Positions 47,480 through 57,336 of a DNA stretch of 64,000 nucleotides are shown here, piece after piece. The notes below the pieces were generated by a model. The model worked only from the letters and a program-made list of their open reading frames with translations. It was not told the origin of the DNA and searched no databases. Location of the stretch: positions 1,488,001 through 1,552,000 of the forward strand of contig NGZR01000005.1 in the NCBI GenBank assembly GCA_002197995.1, in the 5' to 3' direction. Within the stretch, counting starts at the first letter, position 1. Each line of letters begins with the position of its first letter. This stretch comes from Gaeumannomyces sp. JS-464 (Eukaryota > Ascomycota > Sordariomycetes > Magnaporthales > Magnaporthaceae). The position numbers and the translations under genes were made by a program.

Positions 47480-48457
47480 TTATAGAGCACGAGGCTTCTC
47501 CTGGCTCTGTTCGGCGTTCTCCTCGGTGCTCGCCTCATTGCTTGATTCTGGCGATCCCTCCTCGGTCTCGGTGAGTTCGTCGAGTGATTTAACTTCCACA
47601 TCGGGAACCAGGCCTATCGCGTGGGAGACGTTTTGGGGCCAGTCCTTGACGAACGCCGCGTCATGCTCGTTCCCCCAGTAGACCGATGCGCGTGCCAGCG
47701 TCGCGCCAGGGAAGGGCGGCGTCGGCCGTGCGGCAGCCGCAACCTCCTCCTTCTCGCCATCCGCCGTCGACGGCTTCTCGGCAGGCGTCGCAGAATCGCC
47801 TTCCGGTCGCCGTCGCCGTCGCCGTCGCCGGCACGTCCGCGTCCGCGTCTTCTCCGTCCGACCTCCTCCACATCAGATTCCCCCTGCCGGCGCCGCCGAG
47901 CACAGCAGCGATATCGGCGATGGCGTTGGCTTTTTGGTCGTTCAGCGCCTTGCCCCTATCCTTTTTGCTCATTTTGTAGAACTCATCGGCCTGGTAGCCC
48001 CACGAGAGCTCGTGCAGCCGCCTGAACTCGCGCAGCTTCTGATACACGGACCGGCCGATATCGCCCCCGCCCTCCTGGAACTTTATGATGGCCATGGGCT
48101 TCCAGTAGTCTTTCCTCAGTTTTGCCGGCTTCGTCTTCTTGCCGTTGAAGGGTAGCTGCTTCAGGGCTTTGTTCGACTGCGGAGCACAGACATGTCAATA
48201 TCGACAAGACCGAGAGCCGGTGGGGCAGAGCAGAGTGAGGAGGGCCCTACGTCTAACACCGGCTTGGTCGAGTATATTATCTGGTTTGTGGCGAGGTGGT
48301 TGAAGACCCATATCTTCTCGCCGTGGCCGGGCCAGAAACCGGCCTTTTCGGGCTGCGGCTTCTTGTAGCGCGCCAGGTGGGAGCCATGGCGGATGCCGAC
48401 GCGAGACAGGCCGGCCGAGAAGCGGAGGAGCGACGCCGATGCGGGTGTGGTGTTCAT
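47480..48457 (-). CDS. MHR1: Mitochondrial large ribosomal subunit protein mL67 (Mhr1)
   Basis: Component of the fungal mitoribosome large subunit; its yeast counterpart Mhr1 also promotes mitochondrial DNA recombination. Exon 1 (48457-48251) begins MNTTPASASLLRFSAGLSRV, a mitochondrial presequence, and continues GEKIWVFNHLATNQIIYS. A 74-bp intron (48177-48250) follows. Exon 2 has NKALKQLPFNGKKTKPAKLR, YQKLREFRRLHELSWGY and KKDRGKALNDQKANAIADIA, then GRGNLMW. After this the frame must change by one net base (near 47800, in a GC-rich repeat) to reach the C-terminal part ARASVYWGNEHDAAFVKDWP and the end at 47480. The corrected length is about 300 residues. The shift lies in a repetitive Ala-Thr/Asp-Gly stretch and is probably a sequence error. 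Divergent from HSP104. Confidence 0.88.
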
Positions 48458-49419
48458 CGTGGACTGTTGGCGGGCACCGGCCTGCTGTGGGCGCTCCAGA
48501 AATTTCGCGATGGAGCTCGCGGCTGAGAGAGCCTTGCCCGCCAGGGCCAATTGAAAGCTCCACTGTGACGGCACTGGAGCTTTAGTCGGCCCCACCGAAG
48601 TCTGTCGATTGGGTGGAGTGGCGCATAGTAACCCAGGCTCCAAGGCAAGCCACAGATATGGGCTCTCACCTCGACGACCAGTTTTACAAAGGAAAAAAGT
48701 TGCTTTACAAAATTTAGATGCAGTTTTTTTAGCTACGTTATTTTTATTACAATCTGATTTAATTTCCATGTTTTGGCTGCGAGTGCAGTAGTTGAACTTT
48801 TTGCAGTCCAGACTTTTTTTTGGTCGGGGTGGCTCTGTATGTATCGTGCATTTTGGTTGGCTGGTGTCTCCGAGTCTGCCCCGCGACGTGAGGCGCAGTT
48901 CTGGTCGCAATTCCAGCCAATCAAGAGCTTCGGCACGTGGAAACTACGTCAAGCGTCCAGGAGCTTCGAGGGGCTTCTGAATCGAGGGGGTTCTAATGGA
49001 TCATGGCAGCCCGACTTGGGACGACGCCCAGCTGCTGCCCGCAAGGCCGCGATGGTACTGGAACTTCCAAGTTTGTTCCCGAGCCGCCATCATCGTTCGA
49101 TCTGGCGTGCTTTCCTCGGGCAGCATTCCGGCTTTCTCCACTGCGAACTGGGCATAAATTGACACTCTCGTTCCCCTGCACTGCTTTTCTGTGCCACCTT
49201 AGATCTCTGCTCGTTTTTTTGTTTGCAGTCTACATCATATTTCCTCTCGCGAACAACAAACAATTCATCGATTCTCACCCCACTTATACCACCCACGCAT
49301 AGTGGTTTCTTCCAATCTTGCGAAGCGCGGTCTTTAAGACCAACACGAAAAACAAACCGCCACGTTTCGACACTTTTTAATATCCATCTCTCAAAAGCAG
49401 AAAAGTCATCGCAGCCAAG
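48458..49419. promoter_or_regulatory. Divergent promoter MHR1 / HSP104
   Basis: 962 bp between the two starts. A possible stress-response cluster lies at 48965-48993. The last 200 bp form a CT- and A-rich leader of HSP104. Confidence 0.5.
48965..48993. promoter_or_regulatory. Candidate heat-shock/stress elements
   Basis: TTC triplets at 48965 and 48975 with GGG between them at 48970 keep the five-base spacing of a heat-shock element, with the middle GAA degenerate; another TTC is at 48991. Two AGGGG stress elements (48969-48973 and 48985-48989) overlap. It lies about 430 bp upstream of the HSP104 ATG. Weak by sequence alone. Confidence 0.3.
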
Positions 49420-52196
49420 ATGAATTCCAAGATGGAATTCACCGACAGGGCGAAGAAGGCGTTGGAGGACGCCATGGCCCTGGCGGAGCAGCACGCACAC
49501 CTCCAGCTCCTCCCAGTCCACCTCGCCGTCTCGCTGCTGGATCCCCCGCCGGACCTGTCCAAGGACCAGCAGAACCCTCCCCCGGGCGGCCATGCACACA
49601 CGCTTCTGCGCCAAGTCATCGAGCGCGCACAAGGTGACCCCCAGCTACTCGACAGGGCACTGAAGAAGACGCTGGTGCGGCTGCCCAGCCAAGATCCTCC
49701 ACCAGACAATGTATCGATGGCGCCCACGTTCAACACGGTGCTCCGCAAGGCGATGGAGCTGCAAAAGGTCCAGAAGGATTCCTACATCGCCGTCGACCAC
49801 CTGATCCAAGCCCTGGCCGAAGACCCGAGCTTCCAGAACTGCCTCAAGGAGGCCAACATCCCTAAGCCCAAGCTGCTCCAGGACGCCATCACCGCCATCC
49901 GAGGCACCAAGCGGGTCGATTCCAAGACGGCCGATACGGAGGAGGAGAACGAGAACCTGGCCAAGTTCGCCATTGACATGACTGCCATGGCTCGCGAGGG
50001 CAAGATGGACCCCGTCATCGGCCGAGAGGAGGAGATCCGGAGGGTCGTCAGAATCCTCTCCCGGCGAACCAAGAATAACCCCGTGCTGATTGGTGAGCCC
50101 GGTGTCGGCAAGACCACGGTCGTCGAGGGTCTCGCCCAACGCATAGTCAACGCCGATGTCCCTGACAATCTTGCGGCCTGCAAACTGTTGTCCCTCGACG
50201 TTGGTGCACTGGTCGCCGGCAGCAAATACCGAGGAGAGTTCGAAGAGAGGATGAAGGGTGTGCTGAAGGAGATTTCCGAATCCAAAGATATGATCGTCCT
50301 TTTCGTCGACGAAATCCACCTGCTCATGGGTGCTGGGTCCTCGGGCGAGGGTGGCATGGACGCTGCCAATCTGCTAAAGCCGATGCTGGCCCGTGGACAA
50401 CTGCACTGTATCGGTGCCACGACCCTTGCCGAGTACCGCAAGTACATCGAAAAGGATGCTGCCTTCGAGCGTCGTTTCCAGCAGGTGCTGGTCAAGGAGC
50501 CGACGATCCCTGAAACCGTATCTATCCTCCGTGGTCTCAAGGAGAAGTACGAAGTCCACCACGGTGTCAACATCGCCGACAGCGCCATCGTGGCGGCGGC
50601 ATCTCTGGCAGCACGTTATCTCACAACCAGGCGATTGCCCGACTCTGCGGTCGACCTTATCGACGAGGCTGCAGCTGCAGTCCGCGTCGCGCGAGAATCC
50701 CAGCCCGAAATCATCGACTCGCTTGAGCGGCGACTTCGCCAGCTCAAAATTGAAATCCACGCTCTATCACGCGAGAAGGACCAAGCATCACAGGGCCGTC
50801 TGCTGCTTGCCAAGCAAGAGGCCCAGAACGTGGAGGAGGAGCTCGTTCCGCTCAAGGACAGGTACGAAAGCGAGAGGAAGCGCGGCAAGGACATCCAGGA
50901 GGCCAAGGTCAAGCTGGAGCAGCTCAAAGTGAAGATGGAGGATGCCAGCAGAGTGGGCGACCATGCGCGCGCTGCCGACCTCAAGTACTACGCCATCCCA
51001 GAGCAGGAGCAAGTCATCAAGCAACTGGAGAAGGAGAAGGCTGCGGCGGATGCTGCACTCAACGCGCAGTCTGGCGACATGGGCGGTTCTATGGTGACCG
51101 ATGTTGTCGGCCCAGACCAGATCAACGAGATTGTGGCCCGGTGGACGGGAATCCCCGTAACGCGGCTTAGAACTACGGAGAAGGAAAAGCTTATCCATAT
51201 GGAGAAGGTTCTCGGCAAGATCGTGGTCGGGCAGAAGGAGGCGGTCCAGTCGGTGTCCAACGCTATCCGCCTACAGCGGTCCGGTCTCAGCAACCCCAAC
51301 CAGCCACCGAGTTTCCTCTTCTGTGGACCTTCGGTACTGGTAAGACGCTGCTCACCAAGGCGCTTGCCGAATTCCTGTTCGACGACCCCAAGTCGATGAT
51401 CCGGTTCGACATGTCCGAGTACCAGGAGCGGCACTCGCTGAGTCGAATGATCGGTGCGCCACCGGGATACGTGGGCCACGACTCGGGCGGCCAGCTCACC
51501 GAGGGGCTGCGCCGGAAGCCTTTCTCGATCCTGCTCTTCGACGAGGTGGAGAAGGCTGCCAAGGAGGTGCTCACGGTCCTCCTGCAGCTCATGGACGACG
51601 GACGCATCACAGACGGTCAAGGTAGAGTCGTGGACGCACGCAACTGTATCGTGGTCATGACCTCCAACTTGGGAGCCGAGTACCTGGCCCGGCCCACAGG
51701 CAAGGACGGGAAGATCGATCCGACAACGCGCGAGCTGGTCAATACAGCGCTGCGCAACTACTTCCTCCCAGAGTTCCTCAACCGTATCTCATCGATCGTC
51801 ATCTTCAACCGGCTGACGCGCGGAGAGATCCGCAAGATCGTGGACCTGCGTATCAACGAGATCCAGAAGCGGCTGAACGACAACGACCGCGATATCGAGA
51901 TCTCTGTGTCAGAGGAGGCCAAGGACTACTTGGGCAACGCTGGCTACTCGCCTGCGTACGGCGCGCGGCCACTGCAGAGAGTCATCGAGAAGGAGTTGCT
52001 CAACAAGATGGCCATCCTCATCCTGCGGGGCAACATCCGCGACCGCGAGGTTGCGCGCGTGGAGCTTGTCAACAACAAGATCGTCGTGCTGCCCAACCAC
52101 TCGGACAGCGACATGGACAGCGACATGGCCATCGACGATGAGGAGGATGCGGCGGAGGAGCTCATGGACAATGACGACGACGATCTGTTCGACTAA
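49420..52196 (+). CDS. HSP104: Hsp104/ClpB disaggregase (one-base gap in this sequence)
   Basis: Hexameric AAA+ ATPase that threads and dissolves protein aggregates in the cytosol after heat stress, with Hsp70. No intron. The Clp N-domain opens the protein ([20 protein letters not shown]). The first ATPase has Walker [18 protein letters not shown], Walker [16 protein letters not shown] and pore loop [14 protein letters not shown]. The coiled-coil middle domain covers residues about 410-530. The second ATPase has [11 protein letters not shown], Walker A (read as [14 protein letters not shown] only after restoring one G near 51333), pore loop GAPPGYVGH and Walker [11 protein letters not shown], with the sensor TSNLGAEYL. 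The C-terminus ends with the acidic DDDDLFD typical of the eukaryotic protein. The missing G falls exactly in the second Walker A and would destroy the protein, so a sequence error is likely. Corrected length 925. Confidence 0.96.
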
Positions 52197-52770
52197 ATGG
52201 AACAAGGGAAGGAGGATTAGGATGCAGATGATGAACGACTGATGAGGGGGAATTGAGGGAGGAGTAAAAAAGCATTGCCTTTCGACTTTTATGACTTTTT
52301 CTAGTTCCTTGGTATTTATTTACCTCGAGGTTCCGATAAGGGAAAGAGCCTTTGATGATCAAAGGCAAGGCGTTGTAGGTTTAGGATCGAATTCTGAGCA
52401 CAAAATGCAGGAATGCGGAAGAATTAGCATACATATCGATCAAGCCTGGTGCCTACCATGGAAACTGGAATATATCGGTGATTTCGATTTAGCCATGGTG
52501 AGGTAAATTGTAAGCCGTGGGTTGTTTTCTGCCTCGCACACGAACACCGGTGATTAATCAATGACGGTTACCTAGTTTAGCTGGTTGAGAAAACCTCTTT
52601 TTTTTCTTTTTCACCTTTTTTTTACGCACATGTCGTCACCTTTTCCTCAGTGTCTCCGTCAAGCCCTTCTTTACTCACGTCAATGGCATGTGCAGGCGAG
52701 GGAGGACTGGCAGCTTCCGGCCCCACTCCGCCATGAGGATTATATGCCAACTAATCAGTCATCATACCAA
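52197..52770. other. Intergenic region HSP104 3' side
   Basis: About 570 bp, AT-richer, with HSP104 3' UTR signals expected but no unique motif. No further gene before the tRNA. Confidence 0.4.
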
Positions 52771-52850
52771 TCTCCTGTCGTATAGTGGTTAGTATGTGAG
52801 CTTGTCATTCAACAACGCTCGAGACCCGGGTTCAATTCCCGGCGGGAGAG
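52771..52850 (+). tRNA. tRNA-Asp (anticodon GTC) with 8-nt intron
   Basis: Acceptor arms TCTCCTG (52771-52777) and CGGGAGA (52843-52849) pair over seven bases with one G-T wobble; 52850 is the discriminator. The anticodon stem TGAGC (52797-52801) pairs with GCTCG (52817-52821). The loop reads TTGTCA, an 8-base insert (52808-52815, TTCAACAA), then C, putting the intron at the standard 37/38 position. Anticodon GTC is at 52804-52806. The T arm CCGGG-TTCAATT-CCCGG is perfect and carries the B box. A T-rich run (52855-52864) follows as a polymerase III terminator. The mature form would be 72 bases. Confidence 0.9.
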
Positions 52851-53054
52851 CACCTTTCTTTTTTGCATATTTTCTTTTTTTTGCCCCGTAATCCTTTCCC
52901 CCTTTCTAGTTTTTCCGCACCTCCTTTGATGATAAGACATCTAAACGTAGCCCTTTAAAATTCTAGTTTACTGCATGTCAAATCACCTCGAACGTAAAAA
53001 CGATGATATTCGCAAACCAAGGCCTCGATTGCCGCATGTCTATGGATCATTGAG

Positions 53055-53923
53055 CTAATCTATCCTACCCACGCTCCAAATGTTCAGTCCGACCTTGACG
53101 CCCGCCTCGACAGGTAGGCCGGCGTGCCACGACTCGTCGTATCCCGGGCCGGCCACGGTGCCCGGCGGGAAATTCTCCAATAGACGGCGTTGCCGACCAC
53201 GGGTTTGAACACGACGCCCCGCTGCTGCTGATGCTGCTGCTCGGACGTCTTGATGTTGCTGTCGGTGTTGTTGCTCTCGGGGCACTCGATGAACCTGCAC
53301 CACCTCGCGTCGGCGCTGGGCCGCCGGAGCAGGGGGAACTCGGTCCCGCCGCCGACGAGGGAGCCGGCGCCGTCGTCGAGCCAGACCATCATGCTGCTGA
53401 CGCGGCCATAGCCGTGGCGAGCGTCCATCCCTTTTTTTTTTTTTTTTTTTTGGTCATCAACAACGCTCATTTCTTTATTTGCCTTTTCTACGGGTCGATG
53501 ACTTACAGTCAAAGTGGTGCCCATACCTGCCCCGACGCCGTACCTCTGCACGCGCAGCCGCTCGATCCACAGCTCGTCCCGCCAGCCCTGCAGCGCCCTC
53601 GCGCGGCCCTCGACGCACTTCGTCGTGGCCGTGCGCTCCACCACGGCAACGTCGGACACGCGGATGGACGTGTCGCGCCGGACGCCGCCGTCGTCGGCGA
53701 CGGTCGACGGCTCGAACGCGGGCCCGGCCAGGTCCAGCAGGTGCGCGCGCTCGTCCGGGGACACGAAGCCTTCCAGGTACAGCACCAGCGGCCGCCGCGA
53801 CAGGATGTGCACCGTGTAAGCGTCGGGCGGACATGCTGCTGCTGCTGCCGCGGCGGAGATGTTGTGAACGGGGTCTTCTAGCGCGAGGAGAGACTCGTTC
53901 AGCCGTGGGCGGGGGTGCCGTCG

Positions 53924-53959
<36 letters not shown>

Positions 53960-54106
53960 CGATGGTGACAACGGCGGTGATGATATGCCGCCTCCACCGC
54001 CGGACCATCCGCCGCTGCCGTCGCCGAACCCGAGGAGGTGCACCAGCGGCCCGTAGGCGAACAGGGTGAGAGCGAGGAGACCGACTAGATGCGGGAGTGA
54101 CAGCAT
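53055..54106 (-). CDS. Prolyl-4-hydroxylase-like 2-oxoglutarate/Fe(II) oxygenase (frameshifted)
   Basis: Hydroxylates proline-like residues in secretory proteins, by family; the real substrate is unknown. Exon 1 (54106-53507) opens with a signal anchor (LVGLLALTLFAYGPLVHLLG), a Ser-rich linker encoded by ATG/ATC repeats, then LVLYLEGFVSPDERAHLLDL and TSIRVSDVAVVER. The iron motif RYGHHFDW spans the junction after a 76-bp intron (53431-53506). Exon 2 (53430-53055) has GRVSSMMVWLDD, GGGTEFPLL, VKPVVGNAVYW-like residues, then SWHAGLPVEAGVKVGLNIW with the distal iron histidine and the 2-oxoglutarate-binding lysine. Single bases are missing near 53528 (before RYGHHF) and 53178 (between YW and ENFPPG). 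With both restored it has about 325 residues. The intron ends in a run of A just before AG, an odd acceptor. Confidence 0.85.
53432..53451. repeat. Poly-T run, 20 bases (poly-A in the intron on the coding strand)
   Basis: Twenty T on the plus strand, lying in the intron of the oxygenase gene directly next to its 3' splice site. Confidence 0.85.
53922..53958. repeat. GAT trinucleotide repeat coding poly-Ser
   Basis: (GAT)n on the plus strand near the 5' end of the oxygenase gene. The minus-strand frame reads it as a Ser run after the signal anchor. Confidence 0.8.
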
Positions 54107-54539
54107 CTTGCTGAGTTTCTGTGCAGGGGATGTCTACCCAAGACCGCAGTGAGATGGCCGAGGCGAGTTTGCCGTGGTTTTTGTTCGCGCATACGCGTCA
54201 TGATGGTCCAACGCGAGGCGAGCTCCATTTTTGTCGTTTCAAGATCCGCACCTACCGTTTTTATTTCATTTCTTGTCGCATTCTCGTACGGCTCCTTGGC
54301 GCGAGTCAATGGATCCTTGGGTGTCCCAGCGAGGCCGGTGGGGAATAGGTAGGGCGGTGGGCTCATGTTTCTTTGCCTCGACGCGGCCAGACCTGGCGTG
54401 GAAAACATCGGAGGGATATCACCAAAGCTGGAGAGCGCACGAGTCCTGACTGGATTGTATTATCGCTGCAGTCGATGGCGAGTGACGTGCGCATCGACGT
54501 GCGGAACTGCACCTGAATGAGCCGTCCCAAAGACAGTAT
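54107..54539. other. Intergenic region
   Basis: 433 bp between the oxygenase start and the first DUF7136 gene's stop; promoter of the oxygenase. Nothing else recognised. Confidence 0.4.
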
Positions 54540-55373
54540 CTACAGACAATGGATTGACAAAAACGCCAAAGAGAGTGCGCAGACTGTCCAAAAGCTGGCC
54601 CAAGTGGACGACGCCAGGCTCTTCGCGGGGCACGGCGCCGTGATCGTCTGCCAGTTTCCCTCCTTGCACCGCATATTCTCCAACATCACCGCCGAGACGT
54701 TCGCCGCGAGCTGCTTGGACGCCGACTTGTAGCCGCACGTGTTCCCGGGGACCTTCTCGGACACGGGACAAGGCTCCCCTGTCCGGTAGGTCTTTCTCAT
54801 CTCCGTGATGCGAAACGCGGCGGACCGTCCCTCGTCGAACGCCGGGCACGAGTTGATGGCATTCTCGATGTTGGGCGTCAGCCCTCCAAGCGCCGTGTAG
54901 AAGCTTCTGCCGGTCTCGTAAGGCCAGTCGGGTTCCGGGCCGTTCAGCTTTGGGTTCGTGGTGTTGGCGAAGCAGCGGTTTTCGAATCTGAAGGCCCAGT
55001 TTATAGCGATCTCGTCTGTCGTGCCGTTGGTCATGTTGATCGCGGAGATATGAAACTGATGGTTGGGCGCAGAAATCCAATCATGGTCATCGGAGCCGAG
55101 ATGGAAAACTTCGTATTCCCAGTTCGAGCTCTTGGTGCTGTTGCGTCGCCATTTCATGCTCGCAACGGCTACCGAGAGAGACCAAGCCACCGGCGCTACG
55201 GCCTGGAGGTTCTGCAGGCCGAAGACGATAGGGAACCACTGCGTCGGCGCGTAGGTCACGTTGTCGCGGGGGAAAACCAGGTCGACCTGAACGTCAGCTG
55301 GGAGCGTCCTCTCCGCTACCGCAAAAGAAGCCAGCAGCTGAGTCAGGAATGCGGCAAGGAATGACAGCTGCAT
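54540..55373 (-). CDS. Secreted DUF7136-type protein, copy 1
   Basis: A 277-residue, intron-free protein. MQLSFLAAFLTQLLASFAVA is a clear signal peptide with cleavage likely before ERTLPADVQVDLVFPRDNV. The mature part has APTQWFPIVFGLQNLQAVAP, several N-glycosylation sequons (NMTNGT, NTTN, NVT), six or more cysteines, and ends in a hydrophobic segment (FWTVCALSLAFLSIHC) suited to a GPI anchor. The string DLVFPRN..YAP..FPIVF is the mark of a fungal family I know as DUF7136; no biochemical role is known to me. A paralogue lies 2 kb away on the same strand. The ATG at 55373 is chosen because the frame above it has only a GTG. Frame is intact. Confidence 0.8.
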   Translation of the reverse strand: MQLSFLAAFLTQLLASFAVAERTLPADVQVDLVFPRDNVTYAPTQWFPIVFGLQNLQAVAPVAWSLSVAVASMKWRRNSTKSSNWEYEVFHLGSDDHDWISAPNHQFHISAINMTNGTTDEIAINWAFRFENRCFANTTNPKLNGPEPDWPYETGRSFYTALGGLTPNIENAINSCPAFDEGRSAAFRITEMRKTYRTGEPCPVSEKVPGNTCGYKSASKQLAANVSAVMLENMRCKEGNWQTITAPCPAKSLASSTWASFWTVCALSLAFLSIHCL

Positions 55374-56249
55374 CGTGAGGGTTTCTTTACCGATCACCGG
55401 CGCAAAAGGAACATGCAGATGCCAGAAAACTGGGGTGGCTTTGGGGCTGCTGATGCCCTTCCGTCCTCTTCTTTTTATTTGTTCTCCTACCTGCCTAATC
55501 GAGGCGAGCAGGGGGATTCAGGGGTCTCTGTCGCCAAGCCCAACCGGTAACCAACAGGCGAGGGGAGTGGATAGCCAATATCAACTACCGGGGTTCGGTG
55601 CCTGTCCACTTGTCGGCGTCGACATCGATTCACAGGCCAGAGCTGCAGGGGTCAATGGTGGCTTCGGAAACGGGGTGGATGCTGTTTTCCCATATGAAGT
55701 TGTCAAACCAACGACTGCACAGCCCGCGAGGAGCGTGCAGGGTGATCCCCAGACGCTGGATCTGGAAATTCCCTCCTCAGAGTGCAATCCGAGGTCAAGG
55801 ATCGTAAATGCCGACACGGCGCATTTCCCCGACGTTTCTGTGGCCCCCGACGGCGGGAACCCAACGCGGATTCTGATACAAACGGTGGGGGTGTTAGCAG
55901 AGGTCACGGCCAGCCTCCATAGAGATGGCGTTCGCCGTGATGCTCTGACATTGTTCTGTGATAGTGGGCAGCCATCGAGCTTCTGTCACCCTTTTCCAAT
56001 CCCTTCTCGGGCTTTTGTCTGCTCCCTGGCGGCCCATTTCTCAGTCCAATGTTGGACATCCGCTCTTTTAACTCCTTGTCACTCTTTGCCGGCGATGAGG
56101 GGGAAAGAAGTAGGACATGCTGGAGGATGCCACATCGAAACTCACAGATTTAGGTTTTGGAATCGCGAAGGATCAAATCAAGTAATTCGCTACGAATCCG
56201 GCATGAGCCACAGACGGGAGGCCTGAGCGGTTATTGTACTGACGAGAGT
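55374..56249. other. Intergenic region upstream of DUF7136 copy 1
   Basis: About 880 bp. Open plus-strand frames here lack domains and are probably chance. Holds the copy-1 promoter. It may contain the missing 5' part of the broken plus-strand gene, but none was recognised. Confidence 0.35.
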
Positions 56250-56256
56250 TACTCAG

Positions 56257-57144
56257 GAAAACCTCGGAGGCGCGTACAGAGATTTCGTTCAATGATATCT
56301 ACGACAGCCTGATCGGAGGGTGGCTTGAACAAATCGACAGACTCATCAAGAAGCTGTTTGGCGGCAGCGATGAAAGCATCTCCATCCTCACAGAAATTTT
56401 CAAAGATGGCAAGATGGTCAAAGGCGAACCCGGCGGCCCGGTGGACACCAGCAAGAACCACACCGACAGCTTCGTCGAGCGTGCCTTCTACGCCGCCGCG
56501 ATCCCAGGCGCATGAGCGGCAAACAAGCCGACCCCCGTCATTGCGGACTTCGGGCCGGGCTGCGGGATCGGCGCCAGGGGCTACTTCACCGAAAAACCTC
56601 TCGGTCCCAACGGGTACAACACTGCTTGGAGGTGCATCGACGGGCATTGGTACATCCTGGCCGATGTCCGCGACGGACCCTCGACTACCTGCGGACCCGC
56701 TGTTCCGGGGGGAAGCCCATGCACACCACAGGTCCAATGGACCCTAGAAATGCTCAAGGGAGTCGGCGAGTTGACCCCTGGGAACAAATGGGGAGGTGTG
56801 ACGGTGGAGGACCTGATAAGAGGGTAAAGCGTGACCCCATCCTCCCCATTTCTTATGTTGGTGCCAAAGAAATGCAAGACTGGCCAAGCACAAATCCCCA
56901 TCCCATAAGAGCCGTCAACACGTACAAGCGGAACGGTAACAGAAACGTCATGGAGCCCAACGAGGGCATGGCGGACCCCAGCGACAAGACTGCCTCGGAG
57001 ATCCATGATGAGCGTCACATGGATATCACGAGGCCCGGACGCATCCGCATCCTACCTATCTGCGGCCCCGAAGAAGCCAAGGCCAACCTGGCAAAAGGCC
57101 GGAGGGCATATGGCAAGTCCCCCAACTGGCCCTGCAACGCCTAG
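56257..57144 (+). pseudogene. 3' remnant of a chitinase-like (killer-toxin-like GH18 type) secreted protein gene
   Basis: After a good 3' splice site (ACTCAG at 56251-56256), one frame reads EISFNDIYDSLIGGWLEQID, LIKKLFGGSDESISILTEIF and HTDSFVERAFYAAAIPGA. It hits an in-frame TGA at 56513-56515 where Trp is likely. The same frame then continues with PTPVIADFGPGC, YNTAWRCIDGHWYILADVRD, CTPQVQWTLEMLKGVGEL and NKWGGVTVEDLIRG. A likely intron follows, and a last exon ends with PGRIRILPICGPEEAK and SPNWPCNA (stop 57144). These motifs recall the C-terminal region of large secreted chitinases of the killer-toxin-like group, but the catalytic and LysM parts are absent. I call it a decayed 3' fragment. 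A single-base error could explain the stop, but not the missing 5' half. Family assignment is tentative. Confidence 0.45.
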
Positions 57145-57336
57145 TTCTCCTTCGTCTCGGCGATTCCTGTCACATAAACTCGGGACAAAGGTGGCAAAAA
57201 AATGCAGGCATGACATAAAACACAGACATTTATTTCCTTTGTTCCACTCCATAGCGAGCTTACCCTCGTTAATTTCAGCACAAGTCGTCCACAAAGTTTG
57301 GGCTGCCGAGTCCACAAGTCTGAATCGCTTGTCTCG

